64,000 bases of DNA from Lactiplantibacillus plajomi (GTDB lineage: Bacteria > Bacillota > Bacilli > Lactobacillales > Lactobacillaceae), in contig NZ_BJDZ01000011.1 in the NCBI RefSeq assembly GCF_005405405.1, positions 1-64,000 on the forward strand. The letters are read 5' to 3'. Below the pieces are notes generated by a model, which saw nothing but the letters and a program-made list of their open reading frames with translations, was not told the DNA's origin and searched no databases. Every line of letters begins with the position of its first letter. Positions within the stretch are counted from its first letter, which is position 1. The translations under genes were made by a program, and so were the position numbers. This document shows positions 15,066-23,264 of the stretch, one piece after another.

Positions 15066-16037
15066 ATGACAAAAAAGTACCGTTGGGCCGTTGTCGGTCT
15101 TGGCAACATCGCCCATAGTTTCGTCAATGATTTTAACCAACCGGACGGTGAACTGTACGCGGTTTGCTCACGGTCACAGACCAAGGCCGACCAGTTCGCA
15201 GCCGAACATCAAATCCCGAAAGCGTATGGTCAACTGGACGACCTCCTCGCTGACCCAGCCGTTGACATCGTCTACGTGGCAACGCCGCATAACTACCACC
15301 TCGCTACCATTTTACCGGCGCTAAAAGCGGGCAAGCACGTCCTAAGCGAAAAGGCCATCACCATGTCGAGTACCGAACTCAATCAAGCCAAAGCCGTGGC
15401 TGCCGAAAACGGTGTCGTCTTGGCCGAAGCGATGACGCTCTACCACATGCCGCTCTACCAACGCCTGCACGAAATTACCAAGGAACGACAACTAGGTAAG
15501 CTTAAAATGGTGCAAGCCAGCTTCGGTAGTTTCAAGGAACCGGACCCGACCAACCGCTTCTTCAACCCGAACCTGGCCGGTGGCGCCCTCCTCGATATCG
15601 GTGTTTACGCCCTGGCCTTCGTTCAAGAATTCTTAACGGCCAAGCCGTTCATTACGGGAACGACCATGCACCGCTTTAGCAGTGGCGTTGACGAAGCCGA
15701 AACGATCACGTTACGCAACGCCAATGACGAACTCGCGACCGTCGCCCTCACGTTCCGGGCCAAGATGCCGAAGCAAGGGATCGTCGCTTACGAGAACGGC
15801 TACTTTACGGTTAACAGTTACCCACGTGCGGACAGCGCAACCTTTACCGACAGTCAGGGGAAGACCGAAACGATTCACGCCGGCGATACCGCCAACGCGA
15901 TGAATTACGAAATCGCCGACATGCAACGAATGGTTGCCGGAACGTTACCAAATACCGGGTTAGAAAAAACCACCACCGTCATGGACGTTATGAGCGCTGC
16001 TCGTGATCAGTGGGACTACCGCTACCCGTTCGAATAA
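15066..16037 (+). CDS. Gfo/Idh/MocA family oxidoreductase
   Basis: A 323-residue NAD(P)-dependent oxidoreductase with an N-terminal Rossmann fold (WAVVGLGNIAHSF), the typical VYVATPHNYHL strand and GKHVLSEKAIT lysine motif, and a C-terminal sugar or diol-binding domain. The substrate cannot be assigned. I chose the ATG at 15066 because AAGGGGGAT lies just upstream; the open frame extends 56 codons further without support. It is monocistronic, with a terminator just after it. Confidence 0.88.
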   Translation: MTKKYRWAVVGLGNIAHSFVNDFNQPDGELYAVCSRSQTKADQFAAEHQIPKAYGQLDDLLADPAVDIVYVATPHNYHLATILPALKAGKHVLSEKAITMSSTELNQAKAVAAENGVVLAEAMTLYHMPLYQRLHEITKERQLGKLKMVQASFGSFKEPDPTNRFFNPNLAGGALLDIGVYALAFVQEFLTAKPFITGTTMHRFSSGVDEAETITLRNANDELATVALTFRAKMPKQGIVAYENGYFTVNSYPRADSATFTDSQGKTETIHAGDTANAMNYEIADMQRMVAGTLPNTGLEKTTTVMDVMSAARDQWDYRYPFE

Positions 16038-16046
16038 TAACGACGT

Positions 16047-16080
16047 AAAAAACCGCGACTGGCACGTGCCAATCGCGGTT
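16047..16080. terminator. Bidirectional terminator between oxidoreductase and menA
   Basis: The stem AACCGCGA/TCGCGGTT encloses an inner palindrome, GGCACGTGCC. The longest T run is on the minus strand, so it should serve menA best while also ending the convergent oxidoreductase transcript. Confidence 0.75.
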
Positions 16081-16083
16081 TCT

Positions 16084-16998
16084 CTAACCGAAAATCAAGC
16101 CTAGTCCCATAAAGACCGCAAACATCAAGCAAATTAAGCTTGCATTTTTAATGGCCAAAATAAAGGTCTCCGTTTTGACCTGGCGCTTTAAAAATAACCG
16201 GGTATTTTTAAAAACTGGAATTGCACTGACTAAAGTCAGTAAACTGAACTTTGGTAAAACGCCGATAATCACCGCAATAATGAGGCAACCGTAACCGGCC
16301 ACGTAGCTCCAAGCAAACACCCGTAACATCGTGGGTTTGCCTAAGTAATACAAAATGGTGTGGCGCCCCAGTGCGATGTCTTCCTGCATATCACAAATGT
16401 TATTCGCCAACATAATGTTCGAAATCGCAAAGATCGCCAATCCGGACGCCACTAAAACTTGTCCGGTACCTTTAAAAGTCAGTGCGACCTGATTATATGT
16501 ATTGATATACACCGCAATCCAAAAGATCATGAATCCCATCGTAAAGCCGGAAAAGAATTCACCAAACGGTCCTGCTGAAATGGGTTTGAGGCCACCCGAA
16601 TAAAAGTAGCCGACCGCGTAAGAATAAAGTCCCATCCATAACAATGGCAACCCGGTTCGACTAACCAGCCACAATCCCAACAGTAACGAGACCCCACCCA
16701 GGCCAAAGGTGATCACCCGGGCCTGCTGAATCGAGATTTGGTTAACCCCAACCACGTTGGTCGTTTCCAAAAACTCACGGTTAGCATCGTTACGCGGTGC
16801 ATGAAGAAAATCCTGATAATTATCATTCGCGTTAGTCGCCATGTGAAATAACGACGACGCGACGAAAAATAAGGCCAAGTAGCCGAGGTGCACCTGCTGA
16901 TAATTATAAATTGCGTAGAGCGTCCCCAAGACAAATGGTAAGACGCTCGCAATTAAAGACTTAATCTCGACAAATTCGAGAAAAACTTTCGGTTTCAC
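16084..16998 (-). CDS. menA: UbiA-family prenyltransferase, likely MenA
   Basis: About 304 residues, a polytopic membrane prenyltransferase. Both aspartate-rich motifs are present: NDNYQDF near residue 60 and NNICDMQED near residue 190. It should attach a polyprenyl chain to DHNA to make demethylmenaquinone. The start is the GTG at 16998, preceded by AAAGGGGA. The divergent neighbour makes the polyprenyl diphosphate substrate, and cytochrome bd genes lie nearby. No DHNA-synthesis genes are in the window, so the naphthoate precursor may be taken from outside, as known for L. plantarum. Confidence 0.88.
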   Translation of the reverse strand: MKPKVFLEFVEIKSLIASVLPFVLGTLYAIYNYQQVHLGYLALFFVASSLFHMATNANDNYQDFLHAPRNDANREFLETTNVVGVNQISIQQARVITFGLGGVSLLLGLWLVSRTGLPLLWMGLYSYAVGYFYSGGLKPISAGPFGEFFSGFTMGFMIFWIAVYINTYNQVALTFKGTGQVLVASGLAIFAISNIMLANNICDMQEDIALGRHTILYYLGKPTMLRVFAWSYVAGYGCLIIAVIIGVLPKFSLLTLVSAIPVFKNTRLFLKRQVKTETFILAIKNASLICLMFAVFMGLGLIFG

Positions 16999-17140
16999 AA
17001 AATCAGTCCCCTTTTTGATTGACAACCTTAATAGTTATTTGTACCTTTGAATTAGATTGTATTTTAGAATGTGATTGGCTGCAAGTGTTGGCGTCTTAAC
17101 GACTTCGGGCCACTTCTAAGATAACGGAGGAAGTTTTATC

Positions 17141-18118
17141 ATGATGCAAACCATTTGGCAACCTAATAGCCCCGTTCAAGCCCAGCTGGCGGCGTTAAAG
17201 CCTTACCTTGCTAAGCACGTCCAAATCGATAACGGCCCGATTAACGACCGCGTACATACCCTACTTGCCGCCGGTGGCAAGTTTTTACGGCCGGGCTTTT
17301 TCTACCTTTTTAGTCAGTTCGGCCATGACCAGGAGCCGGACCGCCTACGCGCCGGTGCCGCCGCCATGGAACTATTACACGTCGCCACGCTAATTCACGA
17401 CGACGTCATCGACCAATCGTCCAAGCGGCGCAACGTGACCACGATTCACCAGGATTACGGCCAACGTAACGCCATTTACGCGGGTGACCTACTCTTCACC
17501 TGCTACTTCGACCAAGTCCTGCTCGCCGCTAAATCCGCCGCCGACATTCAAGCTAACACGGCCGCCATGCGCGCCATTTTACAAGGCGAGCTCGACCAAA
17601 TGGCCCACAACTTTAAACCGCAAACCACCGTTGACGACTACCTCAAAGTCGCCCGCGGCAAAACCGCGCGGCTCTTCAGCCTCAGTTGTGAACAAGGCGC
17701 CCACCTCGCCGACGCACCACTAGCCGTCGTCAACCTTGCCAAACGAATTGGTGAAGACCTCGGCATTGCCTACCAAATGCTCGACGACGTCCTCGACTTC
17801 GCCGGCAAAACCGACCTAACCAAAAAACCGGTCCTAACCGACCTAAAAGACGGCGTTTACTCACTACCACTGATCTACGCCCTTGACGCCCAGCCCGCAC
17901 TGGCCCAGCAGCTCCCAATGCCCGGTGATACCGTCACTAACGACCAGCTTCACCTGATTCGCGACCAAGTCCTGCTCGCCGGTGGCGTCACCAAGGCCCA
18001 AGCCTTAGCCAAAACTTACACCGACGAAGCACTTGACCTAATCGATCAACTGCCCGCCGGTAATACCCAACAACAGCTCCACCACCTCGTTGTTCAACTG
18101 CTCGACCGCAACCACTAA
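17141..18118 (+). CDS. Polyprenyl diphosphate synthase (quinone side chain)
   Basis: A 325-residue trans-polyprenyl synthase. The two aspartate-rich motifs are visible: IHDDVID near residue 85 and LDDVLD near residue 210. It condenses isopentenyl diphosphate onto an allylic primer to build the side chain that MenA transfers. GGAGGAAG precedes the start. It is divergent from menA, with about 140 bases between them, and ends in a terminator. Chain length (hepta, hexa or other) cannot be deduced by eye. Confidence 0.9.
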   Translation: MMQTIWQPNSPVQAQLAALKPYLAKHVQIDNGPINDRVHTLLAAGGKFLRPGFFYLFSQFGHDQEPDRLRAGAAAMELLHVATLIHDDVIDQSSKRRNVTTIHQDYGQRNAIYAGDLLFTCYFDQVLLAAKSAADIQANTAAMRAILQGELDQMAHNFKPQTTVDDYLKVARGKTARLFSLSCEQGAHLADAPLAVVNLAKRIGEDLGIAYQMLDDVLDFAGKTDLTKKPVLTDLKDGVYSLPLIYALDAQPALAQQLPMPGDTVTNDQLHLIRDQVLLAGGVTKAQALAKTYTDEALDLIDQLPAGNTQQQLHHLVVQLLDRNH

Positions 18119-18126
18119 CCCTTACA

Positions 18127-18162
18127 CATCAATCCACTAGTTGGGTTGATGTTTTTATTTTT
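18127..18162 (+). terminator. Terminator after the polyprenyl synthase gene
   Basis: CATCAA-CC/GG-TTGATG hairpin followed by TTTTTATTTTT on the plus strand, immediately after the stop codon. Everything between here and 19.6 kb lacks credible protein genes. Confidence 0.7.
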
Positions 18163-18301
18163 AAATACTTTTAAAACGCTGTATTAAATAGCCGTTGCCA
18201 TCTTTATCCTTAAGGGGTACCGCATTAGCATTACTAGCCAGATAAAAAACCGCATCTCATGCTAGTTCGAGTTTATCGATTCCAAGCTAGTGTTTCCTTG
18301 C

Positions 18302-18485
18302 CAGCCTTCCGGTCAGTGGGAATCAGTCCGGAACACGGTGGCCACGGGGTTAAGCCCAAAACCCGGGTCTTAACCACCGGGCTTTCACTAACTCGCCAAA
18401 ACCCGGCGACCAAGTGAAATTTCACCGCTGGGACTGTTCCCACTTTCCCTCCAGGCTTTGACAGATTGTTGGCGGGCGGTAGTGG
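18302..18485 (+). ncRNA. Structured RNA candidate A1
   Basis: About 184 nt, matched by A2 327 bases downstream at roughly four fifths identity by eye. A closing helix of 14 bp pairs 18315-18329 with 18430-18444 (one bulged base). Inside it, GGTTAAG (18348-18354) pairs with CTTAACC (18369-18375), and TTTCACT (18383-18389) with AGTGAAA (18413-18419), which encloses CGCC/GGCG. One closing-helix pair is T-A here and C-G in A2, a compensatory change. A conserved tail follows the closing helix. No start-to-stop frame is shared between copies. The strand is not settled for A; plus is assumed from the B pair. No clear promoter or terminator. Confidence 0.6.
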
Positions 18486-18628
18486 TTAAATTTTATTTAT
18501 AAGAAACAGTAAATAGATACGCTGTTATATTTTTTTGTTGAGTACACAGGATTAGACGTACTAAACAGATGGCTAACAGCACTTCATCCTAGTAGTTGGT
18601 GATCGATTCGAAGTTTGTAATCACTTAC

Positions 18629-18812
18629 CACCCTTCCGGTCAGCGGGAATCAGTCCGGAACGCGGTGGCCGCGGGGTTAAGCCCAAAGTGCAGGTCTTAA
18701 CCACCGGGCTTTCACTAACCCGCCAAAAAACGGCGAGCAAGTGAAATTTCACCGCTGGGACTGTTCCCGCTTTCCCTCCTGGCTTGAACTGGTCGTTGGC
18801 GGGCAGTAACGA
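18629..18812 (+). ncRNA. Structured RNA candidate A2
   Basis: Second copy of the A element. The closing helix pairs 18642-18656 with 18757-18771; position 18644 (C) pairs with 18769 (G) where A1 has T-A. GGTTAAG at 18675-18681 pairs with CTTAACC at 18696-18702, while the loop between them differs from A1. The TTTCACT/AGTGAAA helix and CGCC/GGCG tip are kept. Sequence flanking the two copies is unrelated, so the conserved unit is the structured part alone. Confidence 0.6.
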
Positions 18813-18867
18813 GCTAATTTTTATGAACGGGTTGAGTTAGTCTGGTGATTAATTATCGAATGGTGGT

Positions 18868-18882
18868 CACTATTTATAAAAC
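18868..18882 (+). repeat. 15-bp repeat CACTATTTATAAAAC, copy 1
   Basis: CACTATTTATAAAAC occurs here, 56 bases after A2, and again at 19209-19223 just after B1. Its AT-rich core could be part of a promoter or a transcript end. I see no other relation between the two flanks. Confidence 0.4.
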
Positions 18883-19041
18883 TCGGCGTTTCTGAATCCG
18901 GTCATCTAGAATGACTAATCAACGTTAAATATCGCTGGGGTTTAAATTGATTTTCTGCTAAGGTGTCCAAGATTAATGAATTGACTACTAATTGTGTGGC
19001 TAGTTCATTAAAACAGTCACGTTATTAGTTATAGTGATGTT

Positions 19042-19205
19042 ATCGAGGTCCCGGAGCCCTTCGAAACATGGCTGTGAAATTGTTGTTGGTCGTCGTACTT
19101 TGACGACTTACAACAAGGCCGTCTCGGGAGACGATTCGGTGTTTGAATTGGCTTCCTAGCGTGCCCACAGCCTTGCTTTCGTGTTGGCGGAGCGGACCGG
19201 TATAT
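19042..19205 (+). ncRNA. Structured RNA candidate B1
   Basis: About 164 nt, matched by B2 272 bases downstream at more than four fifths identity. GGTCC (19047-19051) pairs with GGACC (19194-19198); inside, GGCTGTG (19070-19076) pairs with CACAGCC (19166-19172). A long hairpin then runs from TTGTTG at 19080 to CAACAA at 19116, followed by a small CGTCT/AGACG hairpin. In the long hairpin the tip GTCGTC/GACGAC is replaced by GTCGCC/GGCGAC in B2, a T-A to C-G swap. G-T pairs in B1 where B2 has A-T point to the plus strand. The 60-codon minus-strand open frame over it is not credible. Confidence 0.62.
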
Positions 19206-19208
19206 TGG

Positions 19209-19223
19209 CACTATTTATAAAAC
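19209..19223 (+). repeat. 15-bp repeat CACTATTTATAAAAC, copy 2
   Basis: Identical to 18868-18882. Here it starts 11 bases after the GGACC closing strand of B1. Confidence 0.4.
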
Positions 19224-19313
19224 CTTGTAGTTGTTTTGCATAATAAGGACGGTTCATCCAATATGTGTGGGTTTCTGTTTAGTATACAAATGGTCGTTGA
19301 TTGATGTGCTGTG

Positions 19314-19477
19314 ATCAAGGTCCCGGAGCCCTTCGAAACATGGCTGTGAAATTGTTGTAAGTCGCCGTTTTTGGGCGACTTACAACAAGGTCGTCTTGGG
19401 AGACAATTCGGGGTGTGAATTGGCTTCCAAGCGTGCCCACAGCCTTGCTTTCGTGCAGGCGGAGCGGACCGGCGTGT
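19314..19477 (+). ncRNA. Structured RNA candidate B2
   Basis: Second copy of the B element. GGTCC (19319-19323) pairs with GGACC (19466-19470), and GGCTGTG (19342-19348) with CACAGCC (19438-19444). The central hairpin is perfect here: TTGTTGTAAGTCGCC against GGCGACTTACAACAA, 15 bp. The small GTCT/AGAC hairpin and an ATTC/GAAT pairing after it are also conserved. It lies about 110 bases before the cydC terminator, in a convergent intergenic region. No strong intrinsic terminator follows; only T-rich sequence near 19493. Confidence 0.62.
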
Positions 19478-19595
19478 TGACAGTATTCCAATAATTTTTG
19501 AATTTTATTGTAGTAGTATTTTTTGAATAGAGGTGATTGTTAACGGAGCAAGATGTTAGTCACATTTTTAAACGGGATGAAGTGGTTTACAAAAA

Positions 19596-19638
19596 AACAC
19601 AGTTCTAAGTAATCAGCGGGATTGCTTAGAACTGTGTT
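19596..19638 (-). terminator. Terminator of the cyd operon
   Basis: A perfect 14-bp stem (AACACAGTTCTAAG with its complement) is followed by seven T on the minus strand, 20 bases beyond the cydC stop. Confidence 0.85.
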
Positions 19639-19657
19639 TGGTTAGTCAAGAATTGAG

Positions 19658-21403
19658 TTAAGCTTCACGGCCACGGTCGAGATCGTATAGCCGTTTAAAC
19701 CGTGGTGCGGTTTGGTATAGTTCGTCCGGCGTACCGGCCATGTCGAACGCACCGTCTTCGAGAAACCGAACTTGGTCGACGTTTTCGACGCCGGCCAGGT
19801 GGTGGGTCACCCACAAAATCGTTTTATCCTGAAGAACCCGGAAAACGGTTGCCAACAAGTGCGACTCGGTGATGGGATCCAGGCTAACGGTCGGTTCATC
19901 TAGGATGATAATCGGCGCGTCTTGTAACAGAATTCGGGCTAACGCTAATCGCTGACGTTCACCACCAGAGAAACGGGCGCCTCCCTCTTCAACAATGGTA
20001 TCGTAGCCGTCTGGTAGGCCCTGAATCAGTGGTTCAAGTTCAACCGCTTTGAGGGCGGCTTTGACCTGGTCATCACTGGCATCCTCATTACCCATCCGAA
20101 CGTTGTTCATAATGGTTGTGTTAAACAGGTACGGTTGTTGATCAAGCACCCCGAATAACTGGGCCCGTTGATTTTGTAGCCGGCTAATTGGAACGTCATT
20201 AAGTTGAACGTCGCCACTGGTTGGTTGCAGATCACCCAAAATCAATTTAAGTAAGGTACTCTTCCCCGTTCCGGACGGGCCGAGCAACGCAACCTTTTCA
20301 CCGGCCTTTAAAGTTAGGTCGAGGTGGTTAAAGATTTGGCGGTGCCCACCGGGATAGGCGAAGTCCAAATCGGCTACCTGGAGCATTTGAAACGGTTCGG
20401 TCAGTACCGTTTGATCGTGGTCATCGGTGGGCGCCGTATCCAGCGCGTTGACCCGGCGGATCGAACGCTGGTAACTTGGCCACTCGCTGACCCCCTGGCT
20501 GACCGATTGAAAGGCGTCGACCAGCGGAAAGACGGACAGGACGAAGGCTGCGACCCAGTTCGAACTAGCCGAGTTGGTCGTCCAATAAAAGCTGCTCCAA
20601 ATTAGGAGTGCAATGCAAACCACGCCAAAAATCAGTTGAATGGTGAAATCGCGCCACCACTGGAACTGGTGGTCTTTGCGACGCAACGCCGCGATTTCAG
20701 CAATTGGCTTAGTCTGACGTTGGTAAAAATCCTTTTGCCGACCAGCAATTAGCCAATCGCCCAGGCCCATGACTGAATCAGTCAGTTGGGTGTAAAAGCC
20801 TTGCTGAATTTGCCGGCTCTGGGTCTCGCGCGCACCGTTGATCAACACTGACCAGAGTGGCATGACGATGACCACTAACCCAAGCAGCACGAGCATCAGC
20901 AAGCCGAACCACCAGCTAAAGTAGCCCAATGCGATAATGATCAACACGTACATCATTAGGGCAATGACGGTTGGGAATACCGTTCTTAAATATAAATTTT
21001 CGATATGGTCAATATCATCCGCTAACAGGCTTAAAACGTCACCAGTCTGGAAATTTTGGCGAATGGCGACCGCGTGTTTCTCAACGGCTTGGTAGAGCTT
21101 TTTGCGAAAGTCGGAAACAATTCGCAACACCCAGTTATGACTGGTAATCCGTTCCGCGTACCGGAAAGCCGGCCGGCCAATCCCGAACGCCCGCGTTAAC
21201 ACGATTGGGACGTAGATCATCAAAATGTTGTAGGGATGCCGGGCGGCCTTACTAATTAAGTAGCCGGAGTTAAACATTAACGCCGACCCACAGAAAAAGG
21301 TCATTAAACCGAGAAACAGCGTTAAAGCCAGCAATTTTTTATACTTACGTAGGTACGGCATCACCCACGTATCGTGTTTAAAAGTAGCAAAGAAATCTTT
21401 CAT
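19658..21403 (-). CDS. cydC: Thiol reductant ABC exporter subunit CydC
   Basis: A 581-residue ABC half-transporter: about six membrane segments in residues 1-310, then an ATPase domain with Walker A GPSGTGKST, signature FSGGERQR and Walker B IIILDEPTVSLD. With CydD it forms the CydDC exporter (glutathione/cysteine, heme-linked) needed to assemble cytochrome bd. It overlaps the cydD stop by one base (TAATG). It is the last gene of cydABDC. Confidence 0.93.
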   Translation of the reverse strand: MKDFFATFKHDTWVMPYLRKYKKLLALTLFLGLMTFFCGSALMFNSGYLISKAARHPYNILMIYVPIVLTRAFGIGRPAFRYAERITSHNWVLRIVSDFRKKLYQAVEKHAVAIRQNFQTGDVLSLLADDIDHIENLYLRTVFPTVIALMMYVLIIIALGYFSWWFGLLMLVLLGLVVIVMPLWSVLINGARETQSRQIQQGFYTQLTDSVMGLGDWLIAGRQKDFYQRQTKPIAEIAALRRKDHQFQWWRDFTIQLIFGVVCIALLIWSSFYWTTNSASSNWVAAFVLSVFPLVDAFQSVSQGVSEWPSYQRSIRRVNALDTAPTDDHDQTVLTEPFQMLQVADLDFAYPGGHRQIFNHLDLTLKAGEKVALLGPSGTGKSTLLKLILGDLQPTSGDVQLNDVPISRLQNQRAQLFGVLDQQPYLFNTTIMNNVRMGNEDASDDQVKAALKAVELEPLIQGLPDGYDTIVEEGGARFSGGERQRLALARILLQDAPIIILDEPTVSLDPITESHLLATVFRVLQDKTILWVTHHLAGVENVDQVRFLEDGAFDMAGTPDELYQTAPRFKRLYDLDRGREA

Positions 21404-23136
21404 TAGACGACACCTACCATTTCATCACGCAGGCGGACGTATGCGCCCTGATGCGCTTCAAGTTCAGCGGGCGTCCCCTGCTCCACGATTTTACCGTGAT
21501 CCATCACTAAGACGTAATCCATCTGGTTGATCCAGTGTAACCGGTGGGTCGCAAAGAATACCAAGTGGTCGTCAAAGACCGGCAAAATTGTCTTTTTCAA
21601 TTCAGCTTCGGTTTCAATATCCAGGTGAGCGGTCGGTTCGTCGAAGAGTAAAATTTTACGTGAATCGTCCAAAAAGGCGCGCGCTAACGCGATCCGTTGC
21701 GCCTGACCACCACTAACGCCCCGGGCACCCTCACCAATCGCAGTGTTTAAACCATCCGGCAGCGTCTTGATCCAGTCGGTCAGTCCCGCCTTTTCTGCGG
21801 CCCGACCAATGGCTCCCAAGCCGGCATCCGGTTGGTAAAAAGCAATGTTTTCCGCTAACGTTGCGTGGAACAAGTACGGGTTTTGCGGAATGTAGAAGAA
21901 ACTGCTTTGCCAAGCGCGCTGACTCAAATGCGTCACCGGCTGGCCGTTAATTTCGATTTTGCCGGCCCCGGGCGTTGGCGTCAAAAAACCGCCGAGTAAG
22001 TTGATCAGGGTCGATTTACCAGAACCGGACGCGCCGATAATCCCAATTCGTTGGTACCCGTGCGCACGGATTTGAATATCTTGTAAGGCCGGCTGGTGTT
22101 GATCATAGCTAAACGTCACGTTTTGCAAATTTAACGTACTATCAGCCTGCCAATGAATCGCGTTAGTGCCCAATTGTTCACGGTCGGTCGGGACCGGTAA
22201 CGCTAGCATCTTTTTTACGGCCGCAAAGGCGTTTTTACCGTTCAAAGTTGCGTGATAGTCACTCGCAAATTGCCGTAACGGCAAAAAGTAGTCTGGCGAC
22301 AAGACCAGAATGACCAGCGCGGGTAACAACGCAATCGTCCCGTTGACCAGACCAAAGCCAAGGAAGACGGCAACCACGGCAATCGATAAGGTCGTAAAGA
22401 AATCCAACGCGAAGGTCGAGAGCATCGCGATTTTAATCACGGCCAACGTCTGCTTACGGTACCCTTCGCTGACTTGATAAACGTTGTTGGCGTATTGCCG
22501 ACTCAAGCCAAGTTGTTTCAAGGTCGGCAAGCCACGCAACGTATCGACGAAGTGGTTCGACATCCGTTGGTAACCTTCATACTGACGGTCAGCTTTCGCC
22601 TGGGCAGCGTAACCCAAGATGATCATAAACAAAATAATCAATGGAAAAATTGCAAATAAGAATAACGCTTCCCGCCAGCGCAAAATGGCGATATAAATCA
22701 GGATAACCCACGGAATCACCATCATGTCGATGACTTTGATGACGACCAACATTAAATAGGTCTGAACCTTGTCGATACCTTCCAGTGCCGTTGTAACAAC
22801 GTTCCCGGTCCCGGTCTTTGCGACGTAGCTAGGACCCAATTTGTACAGCTTTTGCATTACTTGGCGGCGCAAGTCCCCACTGGTCCGCTCGACCATTGGA
22901 TACATCAACTTGTTCTTTACCACCACCAATAACTGGCGCGCCACCCAGGCCAACGCGAATAACAGCATTGGTCGCACGATGGTGGCTAGCTGGTGTAAGT
23001 GCCAAAGCCCGACGATTGCAACCGATAGGAAGTACGCCTGGGCAATAATACATAGGCCTTCAATGACCGCTAACAGCGCTAAAATCACCGCTAGTCGGCG
23101 CATCCCCGGTAGTTTGAATAAAGCTGGGTCAAACAC
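21403..23136 (-). CDS. cydD: Thiol reductant ABC exporter subunit CydD
   Basis: About 577 residues with membrane domain then ATPase domain: Walker A GASGSGKST, signature VSGGQAQR, Walker B ILLFDEPTAHLD. Partner of CydC. The start is best placed at the GTG at 23136, since GGGAGGG lies 7 bases upstream; the ATG seven codons earlier would put that ribosome site inside the gene. A strong hairpin lies between cydB and this gene. Confidence 0.93.
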   Translation of the reverse strand: MFDPALFKLPGMRRLAVILALLAVIEGLCIIAQAYFLSVAIVGLWHLHQLATIVRPMLLFALAWVARQLLVVVKNKLMYPMVERTSGDLRRQVMQKLYKLGPSYVAKTGTGNVVTTALEGIDKVQTYLMLVVIKVIDMMVIPWVILIYIAILRWREALFLFAIFPLIILFMIILGYAAQAKADRQYEGYQRMSNHFVDTLRGLPTLKQLGLSRQYANNVYQVSEGYRKQTLAVIKIAMLSTFALDFFTTLSIAVVAVFLGFGLVNGTIALLPALVILVLSPDYFLPLRQFASDYHATLNGKNAFAAVKKMLALPVPTDREQLGTNAIHWQADSTLNLQNVTFSYDQHQPALQDIQIRAHGYQRIGIIGASGSGKSTLINLLGGFLTPTPGAGKIEINGQPVTHLSQRAWQSSFFYIPQNPYLFHATLAENIAFYQPDAGLGAIGRAAEKAGLTDWIKTLPDGLNTAIGEGARGVSGGQAQRIALARAFLDDSRKILLFDEPTAHLDIETEAELKKTILPVFDDHLVFFATHRLHWINQMDYVLVMDHGKIVEQGTPAELEAHQGAYVRLRDEMVGVV

Positions 23137-23167
23137 ATTTGATCCCTCCCATGTCAATAATCATAAA

Positions 23168-23203
23168 GGGCCGTGACTCGGCACACCGGCCAAGTCACGG
23201 CCC
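23168..23203 (-). promoter_or_regulatory. Strong hairpin between cydB and cydD
   Basis: A perfect 11-bp stem, GGGCCGTGACT with its complement, and a 14-nt loop lie in the 128-bp gap. On the minus strand only CTTTATGATT follows, so it would be a weak terminator. It could partly stop transcription or protect the cydAB mRNA 3' end, letting cydAB exceed cydDC. Confidence 0.5.
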
Positions 23204-23264
23204 CTAAGGTGCTATTAAGTTAATTGTACCACCGACTGGCAATGTAACCGGTTAAAACGCCCGT

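Noticed and set aside
19029-19211. 60-codon minus-strand open frame over RNA element B1
   Set aside because: It is not conserved in B2 and lacks a ribosome site.
18302-19477. The A and B repeats as insertion sequences or MITEs
   Set aside because: There are no terminal inverted repeats or target duplications at the unit ends and no transposase; differences between copies preserve base pairing.
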